Source: Hermatobates lingyangjiaoensis
Lineage: Eukaryota; Arthropoda; Insecta; Hemiptera; Hermatobatidae
NCBI GenBank assembly: GCA_026182355.1
Contig: JAPFBL010000166.1
Location: forward strand, 1,178,001 to 1,242,000
Length of the DNA stretch: 64,000 nt
Direction of reading: 5' to 3'
Below the pieces are notes generated by a model. It searched no databases. It saw only the letters and a list, made by a program, of their open reading frames with translations, and had not been told where the DNA came from. This document shows, in pieces, positions 23,954 to 34,150 of this stretch. Position numbers and translations under genes: made by a program. Every line of letters begins with the position of its first letter. The stretch's first letter is position 1.

Positions 23954-26796
23954 TGTAAAGAAAGTTATTTTCATGTTTGGCTCATGTTTAGGCTACCTTC
24001 ACTCGTTTAATTCTTCATTGCTAATCTATGTTTGACTAAGGTGAAAATGAAATTACTTTTGATATTTGCTGTCCTCAAACTTGCGGATATTCCATATTTT
24101 CCTTCAGTTCCACTCTTCTTCGTCTGTTCAAATACTTGAGCCTCCTTCGCTGATTTAATGCATAAACATTTACCTTCCAACTTCTTATCTTGTCTCTTCC
24201 TTAGTTTATAACTTTCTCTTTTTTTTTCTTCCCTAACATCTTTTAATGTAATTAAATCTTCTAGAAACTTAAATAAAGCATGTTTAATTAAATTCCTTAA
24301 CTTTGAAATGTGAATAACTTTTTGTATTAACTTTCAAAAGTTATTGCCAAAGTCCTATTCTGGTGAAATTGTAATCGTCTCATGTAATATGAATGTATTT
24401 GAAGATATAATAACTACTTTTTCCTACTGAATAATTTAATTTTAATTTCAAAGACGACTTTTCGTTTTGCTGAGTTCAACTTTTTACTGAAACTAATTTC
24501 AATTGCCACCGAATTGTTTATTTTATAAATTATTCGATTTGGGAAAAAAATCAAACGTTTCCTTTATTAACACTAAAGACAAAACCAAACCATCAGCCCA
24601 ATGAACAATACATTTTGCACTGCTTAACCTTAACTACGTTATTTCAAGTAGCGGTTTCTACCTATTATCCAGGATCTTTATTACTGGCAACTGGTATATT
24701 GAACTACTCCAAACGGTGTTCAAGTCCAGTTTGCGATATGATTACAAAAACTTCACAAATTATTGATAACTCATCAGTTTAGGTGTTAAAGTAACCAGAT
24801 GTTGAAATACTGAAGTATTTTTTTTTTAATTCTCCCAAGTGCCTTACTCAATTGAGATTACTTAATGATTTCTGTGTCAGTCATCTGCAGGTTTTGCACT
24901 TTTTTTACATTCACCGAGTAAACAGAGATATTTTAATTTGGAAGGTTATTGAAAGTTATAAGTTGATTTAAAGTTTTTGTAATATTCAAGTAAAGTAAAT
25001 TAGGTATAGTTTGGAGTGTTTGCTTTTTTTTAGCAGTAAAAAAAGACAAAATTGTTAAGAAGTGAAAAAGAAAAAAATTAAAATATTAGTGATGTTGTCA
25101 TTGTGGTCAAATTGATAAGTTTACTGCTCTGAAGGTAGTAAGTTACTGTAAAGGAGTCAGAATCAACTTTTTGATGGCTATTGGTGTTCAACCAAGTCGA
25201 AGTTTAAAATAATACTGACTCAATCTTATATTTTTTTAAGAACTTTCCTTATTAATATTAATCTAATGAAGCGAATAAAACATAAAATATTGACTTCGAT
25301 TAAATGAAACGAATGTGCTTACTGTTAATGAACAGTAGCACACATGATGGGCGAAAAGTATTGGATGGGGCAGTTAACATATTTCACTTGTTCCTAAATT
25401 GTATGGAAATGAATTCTGTAAACGTTTTAATATTTTTACAAAATCATTTCAGCATTTTAACTTAAAAATAATTCAACAATACTTGTTTTACTTTACAAAT
25501 CTGTTTTATTTATATTACTATTGAGTTTCTCTTGGAGTGTAGCAATATATTAAAGTGAACATTCCTAGAATGCTCTACTCAAGGGCAGCTCAGGTATATT
25601 GAGCAATACAAATCATCTAAAAGATTCACTTAGCAGGGATGAAATAACTCTGTAAAATCAGTCAATTGATACAAATATTGTCTACCATAATGTTGTAGAC
25701 AAATTATTAATAAAATTTATGGGTTGGAGTTGGATTTGGTATATGGAAAAAGAAAGGATTCTGAGTCAGCCGTTTAAGGCCGTGACTCTAGATCCCTGGT
25801 AACATCTCCTGTACAAATGATATTATAATGGCATTACTCAGCAATTAACAGTGTGTAATATTCTGCATATCAATCTACAATCAAAGTCAGAAGAATATTT
25901 GATCCAATAAGTGATAAAAACAATGATGAGCATATAGTAGGATTCAATTTTATTAAAAAACCATTAAATAAATAATCTTTCTTCAATAAAAATTGTTATT
26001 GATATATTTGCCGTAGTTTAAAATAAAAGAAAAATATTTGTTTGAGCATGCTAGCAACTGTACAACACTGTTATTAATCCGTGAAAGTAAATAGCAGTAT
26101 TTAGTAAATTATTGCCCACGATTAATCAATAAAACGCTTGTTTTGCCATGAAATTACAAATTTTCTGCTAGTTTAATTTGTTCCACTATTTAGGAGTATT
26201 AATCAGCTGAATCATTATTTACTTTGACATCGGCCAAGAATTTAATCGTTTAATTTACTAATCAGTTGGTGTATCTGTTTGTTTTAACTAAAGTTTACCT
26301 TAAATTAATAATTACTAGGAAAAGGGAAATGTGCAACGCTAACTGATCTGGCACGATTTTGCAGGTAGTAGCCCTTGGGACGAAAGGAAGTCATTAATCG
26401 AACCAGTCGACGTTTGGGTCACCCTCTTTCTTTTACTCAAACAGAAAACTTCAAATTACTGTTGTTAATGTTACTGATTTGCATAGAACTGTGATAAGTT
26501 ATTTGAAGCAAAAATTGGTCTCTGTATAAATATAAGCTTTTTTTTTCTACGCGTGACAATGATTTCCATAAAGTATACTCTTTTGCTTATAACGACTCAC
26601 TCCAAAAGTTGATTTGAATGATAACGTACAATAACAGTGCTCAATTATTACGGCATCAAATGTACAACAGAAATCATTGTAGTAACTTCATACATCCTTA
26701 TTGATTAAGAACTCTGTTATATATTAATTTGAAATAACAATTTAATCATGAATTTTATGAAATTCACAGCACATGTGTTGTAAAAAGATCTGTGGT
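23954..26796. other. AT-rich non-coding sequence, no gene recognised
   Basis: No coding or RNA gene was seen. A GC-richer piece at 26,340-26,440 is unidentified. Confidence 0.5.
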
Positions 26797-26800
26797 ACAT

Positions 26801-26860
26801 TGCCACACTTTCCCACACATTGCCACACTTTCCCACACATTGCCACACTTTCCCACACAT
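26801..26860. repeat. 20-bp tandem repeat, three perfect copies
   Basis: TGCCACACTTTCCCACACAT is repeated three times without change, preceded by a partial ACAT and followed directly by the truncated Penelope reverse transcriptase. The open frame of the retroelement reads through the repeat, giving an artificial N-terminus rich in His, Pro and Cys. Confidence 0.9.
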
Positions 26861-26861
26861 T

Positions 26862-28107
26862 TGTATACCACCACCCAAATATCTGAAAGAAGAGCACTTA
26901 CAAAAACTACTCCAAGCCTGCACTATGGAAAACCCATTTACTAACATAGACAGATCCATGTATTTACAGACGGATGGAGTTGCCATGGGGTCCCCTCAGG
27001 GAGTGACATTGGCCAATTATTACATGTGCCATATTGAAAATAATATAATGTTAAACAGACCAGAGATCAAACCAACAGTCTATTGTAGGTACGTGGATGA
27101 CTGCTTCATAGTATCAAAAAATATGAACATCATTGAAAACTTAAAGAAAGCATTTGAAGAAGGGTCCTGTTTAAAATTCACAATTAAGAAATCAATAAAT
27201 AAGAAAATCAATTTCCTTGACGTAAATATCAATATGCAAAACCAAAAAACCGAAACTTCAGTTTATGTAAAAGCCACCAATACAGCCTCATACCTCAATG
27301 TATTGAGTGAGTGCCCAGAACGCTACAAGGATGCAACTATAAAAGCTCTAATTCACCGAACTTATAAAATAGCTTCAGACTGGAAGATTTTTCATTGTGA
27401 CATAAACGGAACAAAACAGGCATTCGTAAACAATGGCTACTCTAATGAAAAATTCGACAATATTCTCAAGGCATATCTACATGACAAGGAACGAAAACAA
27501 ATGAATAAAGAAACAACTGGAACTATTCATAAAATTTACTATAGAAATCAATATTCCGAACAGTACAAAATTAATGAAAGGGTCCTGAAGAATATCATAA
27601 ACAGCAATATAAAGTGTACGAACAAAGACGACAGAGTTTCTCTGATTACTTATTATAAAAGCCCCACAATCAGCAGTCTGTTTATGAAAAACAATAAAGA
27701 ACACTAAGAACACTCCACTCAAAGAAACCAATATTTGTACCTACGGTGAATGTGAAAACCGAAAATATTCGTACATTGGAGTAACCACTACCACTCTGTC
27801 AAGGAGGCTCACAATGCATCTGATGTTTGGAGCTCCCAAGAAACACATGGAGCAAGTTCACAAAACAAAATTGACAAGGGACATTAGTGTGGCAGGCACT
27901 AAAATAATTAAAAGGGAAAGAGATCAACAGAGACTTAAAATTATTGAGTCTGTATGTATACAAAAAATGAAACCCCATATCAACATTCAATTAGAAAACA
28001 GCCATAGGAGCCTTACAGGTAAGCAAGCTATTTGGGCTACAAGGCCAAATAGACGCGGCCCAGGTAATAACAGCGACCCCTTAGGTCACTCACCCCCCCA
28101 GCTTTGA
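26862..28107 (+). pseudogene. Penelope-like polyprotein fragment: reverse transcriptase plus GIY-YIG endonuclease
   Basis: The protein would copy element RNA at a nicked target. Seen: RT motif B as TDGVAMGSPQG (codons from 26,973), motif C as YVDD (27,090-27,101), and an RT thumb-like region ending TYYKSPTISSLF. The upstream RT motifs, including the first catalytic aspartate, are missing. The frame then shifts: the endonuclease lies in another frame from about 27,688, with CTYGEC, YSYIGVT (the YIG half of GIY-YIG), LSRRLTMHL and GAPKKH. The usual VYxYxC start of the endonuclease is eroded to NICTYGEC. It ends at 28,107. One frameshift and the 5' truncation make it non-functional. It is related to, but not the same family as, the endonuclease at 45.45-45.92 kb. 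Confidence 0.85.
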
Positions 28108-28180
28108 ACAAACAACCTTAATCCCTGTAATTGACTCTACTTTGCTTATATAAAGGGAAAAGCTATTGAGAATCATTCTC

Positions 28181-28221
28181 GTCCTGAAGATGGCTCTATG
28201 AAAGAGTTGAAACATGTTGAC
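28181..28221 (+). ncRNA. Hammerhead-like motif in the PLTR of element A
   Basis: Stem I GTC (28181-28183), core CTGAAGA, extra T, stem II GGCTC with loop TATGAAA and GAGTT (first pair G-U), GAA, palindrome ACATGT, T at the cleavage position (28218), then GAC closing stem I. All core positions are intact. Primary sequence differs from the main PLTR family, but every pairing has a counterpart. Confidence 0.7.
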
Positions 28222-28336
28222 TGTTAACTGTGTAGGAAGTTTGTTATGTAGTTTAGATATAACAACGAAATCCTTATTTAGGAAGATAGAGAAACTTATA
28301 AAGAAACAAGTTTCTGCCAACTATGGTTACGTTTTT

Positions 28337-28337
<1 letters not shown>

Positions 28338-28380
<43 letters not shown>
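28338..28380. repeat. (TA)n microsatellite at the 3' end of element A
   Basis: About 40 bp of uninterrupted TA, immediately after the N-terminal stub of Penelope element A. Open reading on either strand gives only IYIYIY runs. Confidence 0.9.
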
Positions 28381-28386
<6 letters not shown>

Positions 28387-28689
28387 TATGGTAAGTCCAA
28401 ACTACAATAAGATACTGAGAAATAGAACTAGAATCCATAAACCAAAAACTGGATGCATGCATGCATGATTCTCATTATTTATATGAAAAAACAAAGTGCT
28501 ATTTCCTTCGCCACTAATTGTATTGGTGTTATATGTATGCAATTTTAATGATTTGCTAGACTGAGCTATATATATTTTAGGACAACATTTACATGAATGT
28601 TAATTACTACAAAAACATTTCGACTGTATAGACGAATCAATGAGAGTGTTGTTTAGGAAAGGTAAGAAACAGGTACACGAATATTCGTT

Positions 28690-28830
28690 CTATTCAGTTG
28701 AGATTTGACTCTGAGGAAGACCGCTTGTTACGGTTGAGAGGTCTTAATTTTTTTTCCTGTTTTCTTACTGTTATTTAGGCTTTGCTTTTTACTTCAATTG
28801 TTCATTGTGAAATCTTGTTATAAATATATA
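28690..28830 (+). repeat. PLTR copy with a mutated hammerhead-like core
   Basis: Core at 28,707-28,750: GACT, CTGAGGA, A, GACCG loop CTTGTTA CGGTT, then GAG in place of GAA, AGGTCT in place of AGATCT, TTAAT. The second A of the essential GAA is changed, so activity is unlikely. Followed by TTCAATTGTTCATTGTGAAATC, the usual PLTR tail, and ATAAATATATAA. Confidence 0.65.
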
Positions 28831-29430
28831 AATCAAACTCAAAAAGATAACACTTAGATAAGCATTATAAAAACTCACTTTGATATTTCGACGGATCGTC
28901 CAAATATATATTACATAAAGAGAAGCACATTGACAAAACTCTTATTTTATGTTTATTGTTTAACAATAAACATCTGTTCAGGAAACACTCGCATGTTTAC
29001 CATACATATAACTATCATTAAATAAGACATTACTTATATTTATTCTAAATAAATATATACTAAATTGTCTTCAACGTAAACCCAGAACCGATATTTTTGT
29101 CACTTTGCCTCAAAACGCTGTTTAATTATCTCTAAGATATTAACAGAAAGTTAGCCTTTGAATAGGCATTCTTTACACGGTGAAAGACTATATTTGCATT
29201 CATGAATGCTTGTTATTTAAGAATGTAAACCCAGATTTTCTTCCTTTTTTTTTATTAGAAACTTTAATCCATATATTATTATATACATTATTTAAAGAAT
29301 ACTAAATTTCCGATTATCGGAATTTTGAAGTACCTTTACTATAAAAGTTTACTTTGACGCTGAAGTAAGTGTATATTGTGCAAAGAAAATGCTGAGGAAG
29401 TATAAGAATGCTCAGTATCGTAGTTCTCCA
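28831..29430. other. AT-rich non-coding sequence, no gene seen
   Basis: No coding or RNA gene, no transposon end recognised. Confidence 0.5.
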
Positions 29431-29748
29431 TTAGAAGGGTCTGGGAGTTGTAGCACTAAGGAAGACACGTGCCAGGGTCATCACAATGGCCACCCCTCTA
29501 GTAAATTCAGGGATGATGGCTGAAATAATGGACAGTGATGCTTCAAAATTGACTTCATTCATGCGATGTAATGGAGTACCAAGGAGGACCCGTCCGGAAA
29601 CCTTGCCATTGTAATTCCAGTCTTGCGCACCTCTTGCAATTACAACCCTGGAGTTTCCTTTACTGGACCCCTGTACAGGTCGTTTGATAATTCTTGCACG
29701 ACAACCCAAACTGCTGTAATCAGTACGATTTTGATTCGTACATTTCAA
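29431..29748 (-). other. Unidentified open region, possible exon or repeat relic
   Basis: The minus strand is open for 105 codons with a codon and base composition clearly richer in GC than the surroundings. The peptide (for example GAQDWNYNGKVSGRVLLGTP and IIPEFTRGVAIVMTLARVFL) is not low-complexity, but I recognise no family. The frame begins at a TTG, not an ATG, so if real it is an internal segment. A plus-strand frame over 29,450-29,610 is also open and plausible, so the strand is uncertain. It could be a host exon, a processed pseudogene or a piece of a transposon. Confidence 0.3.
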
Positions 29749-30620
29749 GCCATTGAATCACTCACTGAATCAACTTAAGTGTTGCCGCCTGCAATGATAA
29801 TCATAAATATGACAAATATGTGAATCTCTAAATAGCCGCGACTTCACTTATTGTTTTTGTAATTCTCCTTATTTCATTAATATACTTATTCATTTTTAAT
29901 TAGTCGCAATGTCTCCTTCCCGTTCTCCCTCTATCTCCCTATTTTCTTCTTTCTTCTCCTCGATGTTTAGCAAAACAAGGATTCGTTCAATGGACTGGTT
30001 TATTACTTTAACAGACCACTTCTTATCTTATGGCGACGAACATAAAATCTTTGAAATGATCTGCCATTCCATTCCTCTATATGTTTCTTCAAAAAGTTTA
30101 ATTTGTTGTCTTTGTTTACCGTTTTTACCTATATAAGAAACTCTAAAATAGATAGTGTATTTAATTAAATATAATGTCTTCAGAGTGCCAAAGAGAATAA
30201 TCTCAAGTGTGAAGAGAGTTTGATCTTATATGTGCACAAAAGTAGACATATATAAAAGATATTATTACAAAATCAATAGCAAAATGAAGAACTTCTAAGT
30301 CCTTTCGTGGTAGCTCCTTGTCAAGGAAGTGACAGCTGTTTTAACCACCTTGAAAGGCATTAGTACTTTTTCATTTTACTATTCGTTGTGTGATGATTGA
30401 TAACCACACATGTGGTTATTGTGACATCATTGTATGTAACTTCATATGTCCATAACCTCAAATACGAAGAAAAGTAATACACAGAGTAACAAAACACAAT
30501 TACTAACTCCAATTATTAGAAAATTCATCTACAAGACAAAAAAGAGAGGGAGACCAAACATACTGGAGATTTTACCCGCATTACCTTCCTTTGCATCTCT
30601 GCAGTGTTTGTCTCCCGTTC
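29749..30620. other. AT-rich non-coding sequence, no gene recognised
   Basis: Open frames at 29,909-30,136 and 30,446-30,655 are short and domain-free; the second runs into a PLTR relic. Confidence 0.5.
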
Positions 30621-30625
30621 TTTTC

Positions 30626-30700
30626 TTTCCTGAAGACGGATATTCTGAAAATTAGTGTTGGTAAGTGTTTCTTTATTCTGTGGTTTAGATTTCTTCGTGT
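30626..30700 (+). repeat. PLTR relic (CTGAAGA/AATT family)
   Basis: CCTGAAGACGG at 30,629 followed by a poor stem II, GAA, palindrome AATT and A-GTG. It is the same family as the paired copies at 62.5-62.8 kb (TCTC CTGAAGA ... GAA AATT A GAGA), but stems I and II are eroded. The tail TAAGTGTTTCTTTATTCTG matches that family. Confidence 0.5.
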
Positions 30701-30769
30701 TTGAATTCGTTATGTCAATTTTAGATCAATTTTTTGAATTTAAAGTGAGTAAATATAAAATTCAAAAGA

Positions 30770-31055
30770 ATTATATATGTATATACACATAAAGAAACAT
30801 AGAGAAACTAAAGACACACACTTACCGTCTCTAATTTTTGGTTTGAACTGTCTTCAGGAGAGATAACAGAGGGAACTAAGCGCACTGGTTTAGAGACGTT
30901 ACTTTTTCGATGAAAATACAATCCAAAACGGACAAATATAGTTCAATGACATAAAGGAACATGGAGAAAATCAGTATGTTTCTTTATGTATATTGAACTA
31001 TATTTGTCCGTTTTGGATCGTATTTTCTTTGAAAAAGTGTATATATAATATACAA
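30770..31055. mobile_element. Nested inverted PLTR fragments (CTGAAGA/AATT family)
   Basis: A minus-strand copy (30,785-30,895) starts beside TATATGTATATAC and contains a hammerhead-like core at 30,828-30,862 with GAA mutated to AAA. Next to it, 30,907-30,981 (minus) and 30,988-31,047 (plus) form a second inverted pair sharing ATAGTTCAAT, CGGACAAATATA and TTTTGGAT-type blocks; the outer end is GTGTATATATAATATAC. The order suggests two or three successive insertions into the same TA-rich site. Confidence 0.6.
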
Positions 31056-31137
31056 AGTGTATATATGTTAAAAATATTTAACATAAACACGTGAAATAAC
31101 AATCAATGATCAAAACACAGTATGAAATGGAAAACAA

Positions 31138-31179
31138 GACTAAGATCTTTCAACCGTAAGAAGCGCTCTTCGTCAGAGT
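31138..31179 (-). ncRNA. Hammerhead-like motif with a stem II mismatch
   Basis: On the minus strand: ACT, CTGACGA, A, GAGCG loop CTTCTTA CGGTT, GAA, AGATCT, T, AGTC. The core and the cleavage base are consensus. Stem II has one internal G-G mismatch and stem I has lost its outermost pair. Confidence 0.6.
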
Positions 31180-31207
31180 AAAAAACCCAACCGTCAGTTG
31201 GCTTTTT

Positions 31208-31250
31208 GACTGTGACGAAGACCGCTTGTTACGGTTGAAATATCTTAGTC
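31208..31250 (+). ncRNA. Hammerhead-like motif with C3 changed to G
   Basis: GACT stem I, then GTGACGA where siblings have CTGACGA, then A, GACCG loop CTTGTTA CGGTT, GAA, ATATCT, T, AGTC. Stem I and stem II are perfect, but the first core base, essential in hammerheads, is G, and stem III is no longer a perfect palindrome. Probably inactive. Confidence 0.6.
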
Positions 31251-31379
31251 TTGTTTTCCTATTTCATATTGTGATTTGATCATTAATTACATAATATGTA
31301 ATATATATATATATATATATATATGAATGATTGTTTCACAGTCCAAGTTCTTAAACAAGTCCCCAGTGATAACAGACAA

Positions 31380-31840
31380 GTTACTTTAAAAGCTTCTGAG
31401 GAAGCCCACATTTGGCTCCTGGGGGCACGCTCGAAACCTGGCTTGAATTTAAATCGTTAGTTTTTTATTTATTTATTTTTTATTTTTTTTTTTATTTATT
31501 TATTATTTTTTTTTTAAATATTTTTTTTTTATTTTTAATTGTTCTATATATTTTCTTTATTTTTTCTTTTCTTAACCTTTTTCTACCTTTCAAAAACATT
31601 TTTTTTTATTTTTGCTCTCGACTTCCTAGTTCCTTTTTTATTTGTCTCCTTTGCGGCAGCACTGCTTTAGCCCTCACCCTGTGAGTTCTTCAGTTGACTG
31701 TCGTCCCTCCGTCAATTCACTTCTTCTCCTGAGGACGACCGCCATTACGGTCGAAATATTGAAAAGTGAGTCTTTGTTGTGTTTCTGTTTATGTGTCACT
31801 GCTTATTTTAATTGTATATATATATATATATATACATTAC
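31380..31840 (+). repeat. Two further PLTR-like segments around a T-rich tract
   Basis: 31,388-31,440 carries TTCTGAGGAAGCCC, a long GC-rich hairpin and CTCGAAACC, resembling a PLTR core of another family. After a poly-T/TTTA tract (31,455-31,610) comes a second core at 31,727-31,762 and a tail that ends in (TA)n at 31,817-31,835. Orientation of both is plus, with the TA tract again at the 3' side. Confidence 0.55.
31727..31762 (+). ncRNA. Hammerhead-like motif (CTGAGGA/ATAT family)
   Basis: Core CTGAGGA (31729-31735), extra C, perfect stem II GACCG loop CCATTA CGGTC, GAA, palindrome ATAT, T, then GA. Stem I is only two certain pairs (TC with GA). Core and stem II are intact. Confidence 0.6.
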
Positions 31841-33085
31841 ATACTAAGATGACACAGCTATTCTTAGTAGAACTAAATTAAAGAGAACGAATAAAAGAAC
31901 GGAGTAACAGAAGGCTTTAATCGGACGGTATTTTGAACAACAGTTCCTCATCAGAAAAACATGAAGCGGAAAGCTATAATCAGGGTAACATTTCTATGTC
32001 TCGTTATGTCGGACTGGGTAGATAAATCTTCCTGCATTCTCTTGATGACAAATGGTTTTCTCAAATAGCGAGTAGTAAGTGAACTCAATAAGGATAGTGC
32101 ATGGTTAGAACGAGCACAAGTGCAGTGATCAATGGTCAAGTAGTCGTAAAAGATTTACACCCGTATTGTAGATATAAAGAAAGGTAAGCAACTATTTTCT
32201 TTTCATTTGATTGCCAAGTAAACATGCACCCCGATATAGTGTTGCAATAAAAGCCCAGGGAGGAAAGCGTTGAAAGTTGTTGAAAATAAATTGCAGAGCC
32301 CTTTTTTATTTAGTGAGCAAATCGCCTTGATCAATAGGAAGGTGATTTGAAAACTATTCCTTTAGTTGAAACCTCCCCCTAGATTAAACATGTTAAATAA
32401 ATCATGCAGAAGAGGGCAACTCTCTTATATGGCCTTCTTATTTTCAATAGTAACTCGTTAACGATTCATTCCTACAGACACTTGATTGTGAAAATATCCT
32501 TACGAGTCATTTAAATTTCATTAAATAGTCCTTTTTTTACTAATATTAGTGTTTTTTGAATCATGAGGTGAATGAATGCAGCATTTATTTCTATTAGAGT
32601 TCATTTATTATTATTGTTATTATTAGAAGGATTATGAATTACATTTGGATTAATGGTTTTTCTATTTTGCGTGACTTAAGATATGGTCTATCAGTTGTCC
32701 CACGACCGGACCGTGGACTAGAAGTTTCCTTAAGTCATGTGATACAATATCAAACACAAACAGATAAAATTATACAACTTTCTTATATTAATGCTGTATT
32801 TGAAAATATAACCACATTTTCGTCTAATATTCCGTTTATCCTTATTGATACACTCAAGCTTGAGTTCTTTAAATGAAAGCAAAAATGGTTCCATCTTTTT
32901 TTTTTTTGTTTCATTGTTGGACTATCAAAGATAAATGAAAGAATTTTTTTTTGCACAATTTTATTCGATAAGTACTTTACTGTTTTCTTTTTATAGTCGT
33001 AAAATCAGCTTGTTGTGTTGTGTCTACTCAACATACCTTGAAGACCGGTGGTCGGATTATATTTTACCTGAAGCCGGTCTGTGAT
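31841..33085. other. Non-coding sequence, no gene recognised
   Basis: 31,900-32,170 is somewhat GC-richer and open on the minus strand for 62 codons with no domain. CAGTTCCTCATCAGAAAAAC (31,940-31,959) may be a further eroded PLTR hairpin. The rest is AT-rich. Confidence 0.45.
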
Positions 33086-33089
33086 GTAA

Positions 33090-33117
33090 AGAAATACAAC
33101 TCTCTAAGTAGTCAGAG
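33090..33117 (+). repeat. SINE head, left part, interrupted by mariner
   Basis: CTCTCTAAGTAGTCAGAG directly precedes the TA where the mariner inserted. When the mariner is removed, this joins GTCTATTGGTTTGCGTGCTC at 34,018 and gives a tRNA-like A box, TAGTCTATTGG, so it is the 5' end of the SINE that continues at 34,016. Confidence 0.55.
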
Positions 33118-34017
33118 TACGAGGTGTATAAATAAAGTAGTGAGAATGGCAACGTCGCTTTCGATCTGGCAACGCTGGAGACGCGTGGCCTTGAGTAGCG
33201 TCAGGTGCACGTGTGATGCGCCTCCAGTATGAATCTGAACTCGCCACAGTCATTTGTTTGTCCGTAGCGTTGGTTTTCGTGAAATGGTTTTTTCTTGAGC
33301 GTTTTAAAAATGAGTGACCTCAAAGTTGAGCAGCGGTGTGCAATCAAATTTTGCTTCAGACTTGGACATAATGCAACCGAAACCGGCCTATGGAGAACGT
33401 GTTTTATCAAGGGCACAGGTTTTTCGGTGGTTTAAGGAATTTTCAGAAGGAAGAGAGTCGATTGAAGATGAACCACGAAGCGGAAGGCCTTCAAGTGGAA
33501 ACACCGATGAAAATGTCAACAGAGTACGGAACCTTGTGCGTTCAGATCGACGCTTGACAGTCAGAATGATCGGGGAACAGTTGAATTTGAATCACACCTC
33601 CGTTCATCACATTTTGACCAATGAATTGGAGATGAGAAAAATTTGTGCCAAAATGGTTCCGAAAATTCCGAAAAGAAAACGAGTTTTTGGCCAGTAAAAA
33701 CATTCCTGTTGCTCCTCAGCCTCCTTATTCACCAGACTTGAGTCTTTATCACTTTTTCCTCTTCCCGAGATTGAAAAATCACCTCAAGGGAACTCATTTC
33801 GGGACACTACAAAACATACAAACTGCTGTAACCGACCAGCTGAAGGCCATTCCAGAATCCGAGTTCCAGCAATGCTACAATGATTGGAAGGACCGTCTCC
33901 AGCGCTGTGTGGCTTCCGAAGGGAACTATTTTGAAGGTGACAATATCACATTGTAATTATATTTGAATAGAAAATTTAAAAAAAATCAGTCTCACTACTT
34001 TATTTACACACCTCGTA
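33118..34017 (+). mobile_element. Internally deleted mariner transposon
   Basis: The ends TACGAGGTGT (33,118) and ACACCTCGTA (34,008-34,017) are inverted repeats; inside them the inverted homology continues as AAATAAAGTAGTGAGA on the left and its reverse complement on the right, about 30 bp in total. The TA at each end is the expected target duplication. The ~900 bp length is shorter than the ~1.3 kb of intact mariners because the middle of the transposase gene is missing. It lies inside a tRNA-derived SINE. Confidence 0.9.
33310..33956 (+). pseudogene. mariner transposase, broken
   Basis: The gene encoded a DDD-type transposase that binds the terminal repeats and cuts at TA. The start (ATG at 33,310, MSDLKVEQRCAIKFCFRLGH) is followed within 25 codons by a small deletion that shifts the frame. 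The helix-turn-helix region then continues in a second frame, including RVLSRAQVFRWFKEFSEGRE, PRSGRPS, and LNLNHTSVHHILTNELEMRK. After VPK a large deletion removes the catalytic core region carrying the first two aspartates. A third frame resumes with NIPVAPQPPYSPDLS, LFPRLKNHLKGTHFG and SEGNYFEGDN. The place of the third catalytic Asp (normally in the SPxDFFLFP context) reads LSLYHFFLFP, so it is His. No activity is possible. Confidence 0.9.
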
Positions 34018-34150
34018 GTCTATTGGTTTGCGTGCTCACCTTTGGATCCTAGATCCCGGTTCGAGTTTCACTCTCCAAATTTCTTAATGTGGGAAAGGAA
34101 AAACTCGAAGAGGAAAGGAGAGGACACTAACTCGTTAAACATTGCTATTC
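34016..34150 (+). mobile_element. tRNA-derived SINE split by mariner, right part
   Basis: GTCTATTGGTTTGCGTGCTC then GATCCCGGTTCGAGTTTC gives a B box (GGTTCGAGTTTC) about 35 bp after an A box that is completed only by the TAG from the other side of the mariner. Tail: CACTCTCCAAATTTCTTAAT. It is a different SINE family from the one at 23.7 kb. Confidence 0.6.

Larger units (their letters stand above)
26862..28380 (+). mobile_element. 5'-truncated Penelope-like retroelement A
   Basis: In order: reverse transcriptase lacking its first half, GIY-YIG endonuclease in a shifted frame, an untranslated segment and PLTR with a hammerhead-like motif (28,181-28,221), a second N-terminal ORF stub (28,270-28,340; ...KIEKLIKKQVSANYGYVFNN) and finally a (TA)n tract of about 40 bp. 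The 5' junction is the 20-bp tandem repeat. Presence of an N-terminal stub beyond the PLTR shows that the template RNA ran through the PLTR into the next unit, as expected from tandemly arranged Penelope copies, and that reverse transcription began in TA-rich ORF sequence. Confidence 0.85.
31065..31325. mobile_element. Head-to-head PLTR pair (main family)
   Basis: Left copy, minus strand: ACACGTGAAATAACAATC, then GATCAAAACACAGTATGAAA and the core at 31,138-31,179. Right copy, plus strand: core at 31,208-31,250, then TTTCATATTGTGATTTGATC and (TA)n at 31,300-31,323. The short spacer AACCCAACCGTCAGTTGGCT contains a local palindrome. Both 3' ends face outward into TA-rich DNA, as in the other pairs. 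Confidence 0.75.

Noticed and set aside
26717..26986. 89-codon minus-strand frame opposite the Penelope RT
   Set aside because: Shadow of the 20-bp tandem repeat and of the RT coding sequence on the other strand.
31440..31684. 90-codon hydrophobic frame as a membrane protein
   Set aside because: It is a translation of a poly-T/TTTA tract (Phe, Leu, Tyr, Ile only).
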